DNA from: Endomychus coccineus
Taxonomy: Eukaryota > Arthropoda > Insecta > Coleoptera > Endomychidae
DNA: 64,000 nucleotides
Direction of reading: 5' to 3'
Assembly (NCBI GenBank): GCA_958510875.1
Contig: OY294067.1
Coordinates: 104,514,010-104,578,009, forward strand
Shown here in pieces: positions 1 to 12,300 of this stretch. Each line of letters opens with the position of its first letter. Position 1 is the first letter of the stretch. The notes beneath the pieces are model-generated. The model was given only the letters and a program-made list of their open reading frames with translations. It was not told the DNA's origin and searched no databases. The translations under genes were made by a program, and so were the position numbers.

Positions 1-420
1 TGAATTCTATCCAGAAGAGAGCTATTCGTCTGATTGATGATGTCACACTTACGAATTCATTAACCTCTCTAGAACAGAAAGGTGAACGATCTCTCCCTTT
101 TGTATAGATATTTGCATGATCGCTGTTTATTTGAAATCTTCTGAAATCTCGTTTGTTATTCCACCACGAGAGATTCCAGATAGACGGACTAGACGAGCTC
201 AAGCTAGTCACTCTCCCGTTGTCAAGCAAGAGACCTGCCGAACTTCTTCCTACCAGCCTTCATTTTCTATCGAACAGCGAAATTGTGGAACTCTTTCGTA
301 GTAAGGTTTTCCCTACGTCTATAACCTCTGAACCTTTAAAGAAAAATTCGAATGCCTATCTCCTTTGCCAACATTCCACCGCTGGCTCACACGATGTTCT
401 TCGAAAATTATAGGTTTCTC
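1..420 (+). pseudogene. LINE (CR1/jockey-type) reverse transcriptase C-terminal remnant
   Basis: Broken plus-strand reading frames match the extreme C-terminus of insect non-LTR reverse transcriptases. First comes a stretch reading roughly IQKRAIRLIDD, then a dozen residues later a SLEQK segment, then a frame ending near FRSKVFPTSI, which corresponds to the usual WNSLPSSVFP tail. At least two frame changes and stops separate the pieces, so it cannot encode a protein. The left part lies outside the window. Similar tails occur at 3.7-4.2 kb, 20.7-21.2 kb and 45.0-45.7 kb. The assignment rests on my recognition of the family motif. Confidence 0.6.
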
Positions 421-758
421 TCTCATGTAGTCAAAGTAAAGGAAAAGAAAGATTGCAAAAGAAAAGTAAAATTATGATCCATGAAGGATCCCAAGAGCTA
501 CCTCATTGAATACTCACATTGAGCAGACCAGGAATGATGATAACCTCTAAACCTTTAAGAAAAATTCGAATGCCTATCTCCTTTGCCAACATTCCACCGC
601 TGGCTCACACGATGTTCTTCGAACATTATAGGTTTCTATCTCATGTAGTCAAAGTAAAGGAAAAGAAAGATTGCAAAAGAAAAGTAAAATTATGATTCAT
701 GAAGGCTCCCAAGAGCTACCTCATTGAATACTCACATTGAGCAGACCAGGAATGATGT
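320..758. repeat. Tandem duplication of a ~219-bp segment
   Basis: The segment beginning ataacctctgaaccttta near 321 recurs near 540 and continues for about 217 bp with few changes (for example one A lost near 559). It covers the end of the LINE remnant and its downstream flank, so the duplication happened after the LINE inserted. Confidence 0.8.
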
Positions 759-1530
759 AATTTCAACAGCTACTTGAAGAGATCTACGCCAAATTGGAAT
801 ACTCTGAGATGATCTCTCAGCTTTGCTTTCTGAAGGATGTAACAATATTCAAAACGGTGTCGTTCTTGAACTAACCGTTTTGAAACCTTTAAGGGAACAA
901 ACCTCAACCTCAGCTTAACTTAGCTGAGAAAACAGAGATGATGATACGAACGTACAATACGCCATCAGCGCACGGAGTCTAGTATATCTTACTTTTTGAG
1001 GTTATTTAAGATTTTCAAATAATGTATTGCTTATCGTATAGAACTATTGAGAATGGTAAAAGTCTCTAAAACAATATGATTCACCTAACACCCTGTACAT
1101 GATAGTTTAATTTTTGAAAGATTGTTGCTTAATTTAAACAGGAAATACTTGTCCAGTATAACGGTGTGTCACCTCATCATGCTGGTATACTTACAAACCT
1201 TAGCATCTCCTTGATAACTTCGGAGAAAAATAGACTGCATTGAATCAACCGATTCAAAGTTTTTCGAATACATTCATTTAGACTTTAGATAATTTAAATT
1301 TTAACATTCGAAACTCGATGTAAGAACGTTCCCATGGACCTGTAGAAAGAATTTTCAACGGAAAAATGCTATATTCAAAGTGGGTTTATAAAACATTTTT
1401 TATAACTGACTAAGGGTATGTAGGCAGAAATTTTGACTTCTAGGACACGTTCCCAGGCACGTTAAAGAAATTGTTCGAAAACCGTATTTAGCATGTGCTA
1501 TCTATCCATCGTCTGACCTTTATCCATATT
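759..1530. other. Non-coding stretch, nothing recognised
   Basis: AT-rich sequence without open frames of note or a recognisable element. It lies 3' of the kinase gene, whose stop is at 2374 on the minus strand. Confidence 0.5.
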
Positions 1531-1716
1531 GTAAAATTAAACACTACTATGTTGATATCACTTTTATTTGTAGCTTCGGTTACTCGAGTTTCAGCTTTAT
1601 TACATCTTCAAATACTTGTATTTGAATACCGTCTGAAGATGGCGTAATAACGCTGAAACTCGAGTAAGGGAAGTTACAAATAAAAGTGATATCAACATAG
1701 TAGTGTTTAATTTTAC
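1531..1716. repeat. Fold-back element, PLE-terminus type
   Basis: Two arms of about 65 bp (1531-1596 and 1650-1716) are near-perfect reverse complements, starting gtaaaattaaacactactat and ending with its complement. The right arm region contains a hammerhead-like core, CTGAAGA at 1633 and GAAAC at 1655. This is the layout of solo inverted termini of Penelope-like elements, and no coding remains. Confidence 0.6.
1629..1670 (+). ncRNA. Hammerhead-ribozyme-like motif (degenerate)
   Basis: Seen: core box CTGAAGA (1633-1639), a GCGT/ACGC stem with AATA loop, box GAAA (1655-1658), then CTCGAG followed by TA, giving a very short stem III and a GTA cleavage triplet. Stem I is weak: CCGT faces AGGG here and ACCG in the inverted copy, as if both derive from ACGG. 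Very short stem III is known for hammerheads in Penelope-like elements. Activity is doubtful. Confidence 0.4.
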
Positions 1717-2373
1717 AAACGTGTACTGTCTATTCACATAGTTTTGTTGAATGTGAGTAACATATGGTCAATACATAATTTTCTTGTCGGATCTTGGACT
1801 ACTATTAATGGTGGTATTAAATTGTATCTTGATACATTCAAAGTTTTCACTGACAAATCCTCTTTCTAAATAGCACGTCTATCAGTTCCAGTTGTTTTGC
1901 TCTTTCATGAGCTAATCTCTTACATCTTTTGTCACATAATGAACAGTCGATTTTCCGAATCAAAAAGAGTTGACATTAATATACCAATTATGCAGTAGGA
2001 TCTGCCATGCATGCTTATTTTTCTCCTGTCAGATGTTAGTTCTTCATTTCTTTTCTGTAAGCTCTTATCTTCAGAATAAACACTAACCTAAGAAGTTTAC
2101 TCGTATGTAAAACAGCAATTTAAACGAGATGGATTAAATTTATTGAGTGCATTATATTATTATTATTAACTTTCTATTTCTCTCTCTTCAATTATTGATA
2201 AAATAAATTACCAAGGCAGATATGTAAGAATTTTATTTTATTTTTTGTTTAACATATAGACATAGTTATGAAGAAAAATGGTCCCATTTGATAAGTTTCA
2301 GAAGCAGTCATGAAAAAATGCAAGCATTTGTGAGGATTTATACATAGTTAAAATTAAGAAATAACAGATCTGT
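1717..2373. other. Kinase 3' UTR and downstream flank
   Basis: No gene seen. The part just below 2374 on the minus strand should be the 3' UTR of the kinase; AT-rich runs are present, but I could not fix a polyadenylation site. Confidence 0.4.
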
Positions 2374-3322
2374 TCAATTCTTGAAATGATGAAAAGATGT
2401 AACCTTCTTATTTGCAGATCTCGACTGAAAAAATGTATTTAACGAACTTATTGTTTTTTGCCCTAATGATTCATTCTCTAACCAATCAGTAGATATAGAT
2501 CTGTGACGTGCTTTTTGTTTCGCAGGACGGTGTGGACCGTCCCAGTGTTCCAATAATCTTAACAATAAGTTCTTTGTTCCATTTGGAGTCGAGTCGACTT
2601 GTCTATGGTCAATAGTAGTATATGTTATAGAACTACTAAAAGTCGGGGTATTTGAAAAATTGTTCATGCCAATAGGTACATCCCTACTGAATCTACTCAG
2701 TCTAAATTTGGTTCGTCTCCAAGGAATTCCACATTCTGGACTTTCGGGATGATCTCGAGGAAGATCTGAATGTTTGGAATTGGTTATTTGGAAAGGTGCA
2801 CTTTTGATTCTTGGGGAATGATTTCTTGCTGATGAAGAATCGTCAAATGTATAATCATCATTTGTTATTGTTGTTGACATTTGTGATAACTGGAAAAGTT
2901 TATCAGATAATTTTCTTATTTCTTCAGCTAAGTTGATTCTTTCAGTTATATCGTTCGGCGCTGTAACGATTCCAGTACTGTCGGATGCTCTACGAATATG
3001 ATCCAAGTCGTGTGGATTATTTTCACTATAGATGGAGAATCCATTCATGGACTCTGGCGATGATGCTAGCGATCCACAAGGTGATGGAGACATTCCTACT
3101 AATGAGTGTGAGGAGTCCGAAAGTTGATGTCCCCCCGAACAGACAGGTGAAAAAAGTTGCGAAGTGATTTCAAACACATAAGGTGAATTCGGATGCTCAT
3201 TCCATCTTTCTACGAATTGTTTCAAGTTGTCTTTAGTTACCTCCATGGATGGGGTACGAGGTATCATTTGTTTCTTTTTTAACCATTCGTGGTTCAAACA
3301 GTCTTGAGCGGACATCCGGTTG
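2374..3322 (-). CDS. Kinase exon: end of kinase domain and Ser-rich C-terminal tail
   Basis: Last exon. Its acceptor is after tttacag, and the split codon completes Asn of NRMSAQDCLNHEWL, the final helix of the kinase domain. The tail includes FVERWNEHPNSPYVFEI and many Ser/Pro/Thr residues, and stops at 2374. No clear calmodulin-binding helix is evident to me. Confidence 0.88.
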
Positions 3323-6300
3323 CTGTAAAATGCAGACAAAGACCCTGTTAGTATTATTAATTGAATAAAACGAGCATGCTATGAATCCCAAATTAGTAGA
3401 AACATACAACTAAAGCCTTCAAAAAATATACACAATCACTAATTTGGGTCTTTGTCATGCTTTTTCTATTTGATTTTCAAAGCTTTGCACAAAGATAGAC
3501 TTAAACGTATAGCTCGAATATACAATAAAACTTACTTTATGTCTTTTATGAGTAGTTTTCTAATAAAGTCTTTTGCGTTTTCAGTTATTTCTTGAAAAGC
3601 TTCATCATCAAAATCATATTTAGCTATAGTGACGTTTGCCATAGTTTGAACATCCGTTGCTCCCATGAAAGGTGATAAACCAGATAATCTAAATTTAAAA
3701 TATTAAATTTAATAATGTTGACCTGGATACTGAAATTGTAGAAAGTCAAGAGCCGAATTTATTTTTTTCAATATTTTGACTGCACGAGAGGGGAACCTAA
3801 AACGTTCGTAGAACATAGTGTGAACCAGCAGTGGATCGTTGGGAGGTGAGGTGATAGGCATTGACATTTTTCTTAAAAGCTTGGAGGTTATTATCAGAGA
3901 AGATCTCACTAGGCAAATAGTTCCACAACTTCCGCCATTCGATAGAAAAATGAAGCCCGTTGTAAAGAGTAAAGAAGTTCGACAGATATCGATTCTGACA
4001 ACAAAAGGGTGAGCAGCCTGAACTGGTCTAATCTGGCTACTACCTGGAACCGCTTTGGGGACGAGATTTCCGATTATCAGTAACAATGACCATATATATG
4101 CAAAAGGGAGAGATCACCTATTTTTCAACGATGTTGTAGGAAGGGAAATGACTTCGTAAGTGTTACATCACCAACCAGCCGAATAGGTCTCTTCTGAATA
4201 CAATCTAAAAGATTCAACGTAAGTTTGGTAATTGAACTCCAAACGTAACAGAACTTTGTAACGACCCGGTGGTTACGACATCAATATTCGGTATAGAATT
4301 CTCTATTATATTCAAATCTATAATCCTTGAATCTCCCTTCAATTAAATATACCTTTCTTGAATGATATAGTTAACTGTATCTAAGTATACCGTGGTGGAA
4401 ATGGGGATGAATTGATGTAATCGATTGCGGACCGAAATTCACAATCTTTTCATGAAGTGATTTATTAATATATGTGGAAATTTTTATAGTATCTTATTGC
4501 ATTCTATAGAGAACATTTCTATTTAACCTAATTTGATCGTTATCGCTTATTATTATTAGTGCTCTCTAGGTACTTATTTTTGAACCTGCCTTATAAAAAA
4601 ATAAAACATCTGTTGATGTTTTAATTCGAATCACGTCTGTCTCGAACCGCAAATTGTACTTGTTAAGGGATATTTGAATATCATTCAATATACAATATAT
4701 ACATTCTTGTATTACATTGTTGACTCTTTTTTTGACAACTTTTACGTGAATCATGCTTATCGAATTCAGATAATTGTGTGGATTAGCTCGTAAAAGCGGA
4801 GAATCACCACGTGCAATAATATTTGAACTGGCTAGGCTATAGTAGAAAATATTGACTTAAATTAAATCGTTACACCCAATAACCCAATACACTCTAATTC
4901 CACATAGTAATAGTAAATTGTATTTCCGCATTTTGTTTGATATATCATTTAATTATATATTTGGTGCCCCGAAAGGACACGCGATATTGTTAACTATTTG
5001 ATTATTATTCATTAATAACAATTAATAAATTTGTTATTGTTTTATATGCTTCTTTCTTTTCCTTATTTTTTATTTGCCAAACCAGTGTTGCTTTTCAATT
5101 AACGGATTAAAATACACCTTTTTTGCTCGTGATGGCGTCCTAAGATTTGTTGGTAGTAGGGAAATAAGGCATGTTTCAGCATTGGTTATCTAAATTGAGC
5201 TAGCCCGTGAAAATTAGTTGCTTTTTAATAATTCACACTACAATTATTGTTTGAATAAGTAGTTACTTTAGTGAATATTGTTCATTTAAGTATTGGCTTG
5301 TTGAATGTCGCAAATTAACAAGAGTTACCTAAGAAAATTACGTTCCAACTCTAGGACAGGCCAAAACTGTGCTTTGTTGATCGTGGGAAGCTGCTGGGGC
5401 GTAGAGTATATCTTGGTACGAAACAGAAAACCAAATTTCTGCGAAGCAGTTTTTGCTATGCACCACATGATCGCCCTTAAGAGGGTGCTGTTGGGGATGA
5501 TACGGAGCATGGATATTGAGGATTTCATAGGAACTGTTACTTATACCTGACTCATCATATTAGGGATTGTGGGATCCAACTTCCTGGAACAAATACAAGC
5601 TCGGGTTTTGGTTACATTAAACTCTATTGGGTTGGATTATCCAGCGTTAAGTTCAACGAAAGAACATCATATATAAAGATAGTTTAAGAATAGGTTTCGC
5701 CTAAATATGCTCCCTTCATTTGTTTGGAGTACGAAGCTGTTGAATAACTGTATGTATATCAGGTACGTGTTAGTCGAAAACTGAAAGTTCCACAATCAAC
5801 GTTATCTTCTGCAGTGGGAGGAATATTGATATATTTGCTCTTATAGCATCATAAGACGTTGAATTTTGTATACAGGGTGACAATTTGAAAAGGACCAATG
5901 GGCTATAACTCCAGAAAGAGAAAATATATTTCAAAATTCAGAGACCCATTTCGGAAACCGCAAGGGGGACGCACTTTTCTCGAGGTGTTGAATCGACCCC
6001 TAGGCTCTTATAGCCACTCCCATGAAAATTTGAAATAGAAAGGTAGGTTGAGTGTTACCTTGTGAAAAAGGTAATCATATATTACCTACATTTAACTCTT
6101 CATTTTTTCTAATTAAAGCAGGTGTTCAGTTATCACTGGACCTATCTTTCCATTTGAAATTTCTATGGAGTGGTTATGGAAGTCTCCTTTGAAAAGTACA
6201 TCTGAATAATCCCCCTTGAAATTTCGAAACAGGTTTCTTCAATTTGAACTATCTCTTTACGTTTAGGTGTTATAGCTCATTCCATACAAAATAAATATGC

Positions 6301-9300
6301 CACCTATAGTGGCCACCTAGATCACCACACTTCAGACCATTAGATTTCTGTTTGTGAGGTCATTGGAAATCTGTTGTGTACGAAACCAAACAAAGAAACA
6401 TGGAGGTACTAAGTTAGAGGATCACACTGGAATATCGGGTCATATTAGCGGAAACATTACGGATTGATCATCAACAATTTAATAAATCATAACATCATAA
6501 CCCAAAATTTAAAGATTGATATAGGCATAACTTTGATACACCTGCTTGGATTTTGAAAAATGATACCTTAAAATGTAGGTAATCAAATAAACTTTTCAGC
6601 AATATATCACTCAACCCCTTCGAAAAGAACATCAAAATACGCCTCCCCCTTGCAATTTCTACATTTTGAAATATGTCTTCTCTTTCTGGAGATTGGACAT
6701 TGCTCGTTATCAAATAGTCACCCTGTACATTCCTGATGAGTGAAATTTTTTTGAATAATGTTTTGCAACATATGAAATGAACCATTTATAAGGAGTAACA
6801 TTCAAGATTTACTGTTTTTCTTTCTTCAATAATTACTCACTAAGATAACACAGAATATACGATGGCAGCGCCAAGAATTCCCGGCCTGACATCCAGATAT
6901 CGCTGTGGGACAAAATGTTGATAACACAAAAGCCTTGGAAAAACAAAAATTGAGTTTACGTCAATTAGTTTCCTTACAACTCGTGCTTTCTTACTCGATA
7001 AGATATTTCTTCTCGCAGCATCGGAGATTGGCTAGATGGGGTGTAGGGATAAAATTCGCCGTCTTATTCGGTGGTAAAGGATTGTTCAAAATGGTTTCGA
7101 ATGGGGCAGGAATGTTTGGAAGAGATACTAGAACGGAAAGGACGGTGGAAGTGGTGACACAAAATTGCCTTTGTTGAAGATCTCGTAATAGGCAATCCAC
7201 GTTGAAGATGATAGAAATATCACAAATGTCAGGACTATCAAACACAAGCTTTTTCCGAATCGTCCACGAACATTTCAGTTCAGCGCCAGGGTCATATTGA
7301 ATGAGATCGATCCTTGTTGAAGCTCTGTGGATCAAACCTGTCGTTGTGTTGAAAACAATATGCACAGGATATGAAGCCGTGGTTCTCTACTATTATCCTT
7401 TGTACCAAAGGGAGACCTCCAAGAAAGTTTAGGGTTTGTCAGTCGACAAAAAAGGTGATGATGGCTACGATTGTGAGGGAATTCTTAAGGACTTTCAAGA
7501 ACGTAATATGATAAATAAGGGGTTATATTATGCAGCATAAATTACAACACAATATTCGGGAGAAACGACGAGGAAAACTGAACATAGGGTGCATAATGCT
7601 GGTAAAAGAGTTTCTAAAATAAATATAAAACAATGTACACCCGCTTCAAGTGATGATGTTCCCAAAGCAGGTCTGGGTCCATAGGGTTGCAATAACTGTC
7701 AAAGTTTCATGTTCAATAGCAAAAATTAAATGTAAAGGGAATCAGAAAGCTGTCAAGATCAACAACCAAAACAGGACGGGAAACGAATCGACTAGCTTTG
7801 CAAATCTAGATTAAATTTTAATGTTGATCATCTGGAGAGGATTAGATAGCAGAATCTTCAGATTCTTCTGCTGTTATCTATTATGTGAGTTTTGAACGTC
7901 TTTCTCATATACGTTACATACTTAATCAAAGTGTATCACACATAAAACGAGACATTACCTTGTACCTAATTACCAAAATTATAATTAAATGTATTCTTGA
8001 TTGTAGCTATAATGGGAGGAAATCGCTTAGTAATATTTAGAAAAAGGCAGAAAAGTTCAGAAATTCCCACCGAAAACATTTTAAATTAGAGACTTAAAGA
8101 GAGGGAAAAAATTAATCATCTTACTCTACCAAATTTACTAGAAATATCATTGGAGCAAAATCAAAACCAGGATCACTATAAGTCAAATTATTGGTTAAAC
8201 AATTCGAAGATCTTTCTCCTAATTGCAGATTGGTTTTTGAGAAAAGGACGCATAATAAACAATATCAATACCAAAAACCAGTAGTTATATTTTCTAACTT
8301 GAATCAATCTCTTGAGAAATCACGTGACACTTTGTCATTTTTTTAATATCTTAATTGTCATAATCATTGTTTTATTATCATTAATTTAATTGTTGTTTTG
8401 TTAAATATTGTATTGTTGTTGTTGAGTTCGATGTTGTCTGATTAATATTAGCCTTTATACCTTTCCCACTGACCTTCCAATGCGATAAATCTGTAAGTGT
8501 TTAGTTAAGTAAAAGGGTATGTATCAATAATATTTTTCATGGTTGTACTGGTTACTCAATGCGAATCAAACTACAACGTGACATGGTTTTCTAATCTAAT
8601 TGACCACTCTGTGAATAAATAAACAGATTGATGAATAGGAATAACATAATTTCTAATTAGAGTTTCATAGAGTAGAGATATACCCCAGTTTGGAATTTGT
8701 AAAAGGATCTTCGGGGACGCCATTCCAGGGATGACGAAGAGGTGAAGGTTGAAGTTTGGGCACATTTTGAAGACAAACCGGAGGAATATTTTTTCAAGGG
8801 TATTTAATTGTTGCTAAAACCATTGACACATCTACCTCACATAAGATTAGTTGTTTGGTGAATGTTGCTTAGGTCATCGCTAACTAGCTTGTTAGACGAA
8901 ACAATAATGAACTGTAAAATTAATAATTAAATACTCACAGAACATAACATATAACTCCAATTGACCACATATCTGTTCCATATCCTATTGAATCGAAATT
9001 AACAACTTCGGGTGCTACAAACTCTGGGGTTCCAAATAATACTTGTAACTTTTTGTCTGGATCGAATTTTCTGGCCAGACCAAAATCTATTATTTTTATT
9101 CTATTCCCAGTCTTTGTTAGACACAAGATATTCTCAGGCTAGAAATAAATTATCATCAAATTTGTACATAGAACTGTTCACATTGGATCTCTTATGTGTT
9201 CAGTTAATGTTAATGCATCCTAAAATTAAACTTACAAATAATCTAGTAATCTTAGGACTGCCGTTCGGAGATTACGTAATAATATTTTTTCATATGTTCA

Positions 9301-12300
9301 GTAAATGTTACTGGATTAAGATATAAGATTTAAAAGTTATATTGGGTGTTTCATTGGGTAAATATAAATACGTTAATTGGAGATTGGGATCTCCTATGCG
9401 TAAGTTAAATCTGTTAAATTGAAATAGAATTCTATTGAACTGTTCGAAGAGTCATCTAATCCGTAATATGACGTCTAAATCCCACATTTCACTGTCGTAG
9501 ATTCAAATTCGTATTTTGAACCTATCAAATATGTCTTTATTTCTATGTACATAAGGATCATAGCATAATGCCATAAAATATAGGTACATCGATTCATAGG
9601 TAACTCTAAGTGGATATTTATATAACAACTTTGATTACTGTAATCTTAGAGTTGAATAATTTGCTCTTATTTTGATAAAAAAATAAAAGCATCTCATCTT
9701 ATTCCCAGATATTCCAAGTATTTCAAGAGATAAATTAAATAAAACTTATTATTCTAGCCTTATTTACCAGTGCGATAAAGGTCAATATCAGATCTTTCAA
9801 ATTTACTGAGAGTCTTATGACAGTGAGTGGTGGGGGTATGATGACATCAATATCGTGGTCAAATGACTTTAAATTTGACCCATTCTTACTTTATTCAAAG
9901 TGCATAGCATACACCATTTAATTTTTTCAAGCTATTTTCGTTTTCTCTTACCTATAGTAATTGGCGTGCATCAACTTGCGCATGTATAATAAATATACAT
10001 AGTCCAGGCATTTAAGGAATTTTTTGGTCCGAATTCCCGCGAGGCCTAATTTTGGTCTATTTTTATGTATTTTTACACGCTGAACACGATGGTGTAGTTT
10101 AAATTTGGATTAACCCTATGCTCGAAAAACTATGACCATTTTTTAGACCCAAAAATGGCAATTTTTCGATTTTTTGCGTGTTGAGACGAAACTATGGGTT
10201 GTATGAAAAAATGTTTGACCAAAAGTTATTGGACAAATTAATACGCGTTTTTGGCTCTGGTCAGAAGACGATTCGAGGTTGTGGGCCCAAAATAGGGCCC
10301 ATTTAGTGTATTTTTTAGCACATTGAAAAATGGAGTATATGTCAGAGACTTTTTATTTTTTTACATTCTGTTCCGGTGAAAAGATAGTATTTTTATTTCT
10401 CTTCTTCCGAATCCTGATATTTTGACCTACCTCATTTTTTGACGCCAAAATCGGTCATTTTGAAAAATCCGTATTTTACGAATTTCAGACGGAATACTCA
10501 TGTTATCGATCTAAAACCAAATTCATTCGAAATATTTCATTATTCTGCACCTAATATCCAAAATTCAAGCATTTTGATCCTAAGACATAACTTTGGCGCC
10601 ATTTTGAAAATTTTGGACCACCGAAAAATTCAAATTTTTTGAGGTTAGAGATTTTTCACGAATTCCAAATTCTAGGCTCTATTATAAGTTTTTGTAACAA
10701 GTATTTCAAGTTCAAACAGATTGAGTTGGGTCATGTGGAAATGAAGCTATCCTAATGATTGTGTTTAGGCCTCGACAAAAATCTTGGAGCAAATTACAGG
10801 GAAATACATCGGCTATCTAGATTTTAAACAGCGTACTGAAATTCGTTCACAATTCCAAGTTATAAAGAATTTCATCATAAAAAACTAGCGCGGAATTTCA
10901 TTTAGCGGCAATAAACGAGGGTCGGTACATTCCGATTCCGCGCGCGAAATTATACTTTTTTTAATGTTTTAAAATGCACCTGAATGCTTATAATCATTTT
11001 GTGGGAATGTGTCAGTGTATGTAGACATGTGAACATGTATATGTGACCGTGACCTGATGTCATTATAGGGTGTTACATATCAAAATCATCATCTAATATA
11101 CTGATTTCTGGTTCGGAGCAATGAGAACATTCTTTACCTTCACAATGCTTACGTATGAGCTACAAGGTAATCCTAATTTTTGCACGAACATTTACCAGTA
11201 CAATTTTTTGTACAACCACAAGGGATTATTTTGATCAACTCATCAGGACGTGCATTTTTACTGTTTGTATAGGAGTAAGTCCATTCGGAATATTCCTCCA
11301 ACCCCATTTCGTTGGATCAATGGTTTCATATTACCGATCCAAACCTGAAATTGGTAATACACCCTAAAAAATATGTTGATTTGCAGCATTATCGTATTTT
11401 CATATGGTTATCTTGTTGAAATCTCATGTCGAGTTTGAAAGATCGGGGAATTGGAATTTTCCAATAAATGTGTTAAACAAAATGCTCCCAATTTTTCGTG
11501 CCAGCGGACATTTACATTATGCCAAGGCGTTAGAAGGTAACCATATGAAAATACGATGATGCTGCAAAGCAACATATTTTTAGTGTGCTTTACCAAGTTC
11601 ATGTTTGGATCGTTAATGAAACCATTGATCCAACGAAATGGGGTTGGAAAAATAGTCCGAATCGACTCACTCCTATACAAACAGTAAAAATGCATGTCCC
11701 GATATGTTGATCAAAATAATCTCTTGTGGTTGTAAAACAGATTGTACTGTTAAATGTTCGAGCAAAAAACTAGGATTACCTTGTAGCTCATCATGTAAGC
11801 ATTGTGAAGGTAAAGAATGTTCTAATTGCCCTGAGTCAGAAATCATTATATTAGATGATGATGATTTTGATAAGTATATGGATGAAAATGAACACGATGA
11901 TGAAGATGATGATGATACCGATGATGTTATCAATGACAATTGTGAAGACTAAATTTTATCAAACTCAGATGATGAAGCGGATCACGATGATCCGTGAATC
12001 AATAATGATCATATTACATCATTAGCAATATATGCTGACAGTGATTATCTGTGGATAATTGGACATATAGATAATTTTTTGATAAATATGAGATGTAAAA
12101 AACAAAACAAAAATTTGAATGTGAAAAAAAAAATTATTTATTAATCTTAGTTTTTTTGTTTAAATATTGAAATTTGTTATGTAACACCCTATAATGACAT
12201 CATGTCACGTTCACACGTCTACATACACTCACAGACACGCAAAACGATTATAAGCATTCAGGTGCATTTTAAAAGATTTAAAAAGTATAATTTCGCGCGC

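Noticed and set aside
6905..7365. Overlapping open frames on both strands as a host gene
   Set aside because: No domain, start context or splice borders recognised; kept only as a remark in the intron entry.
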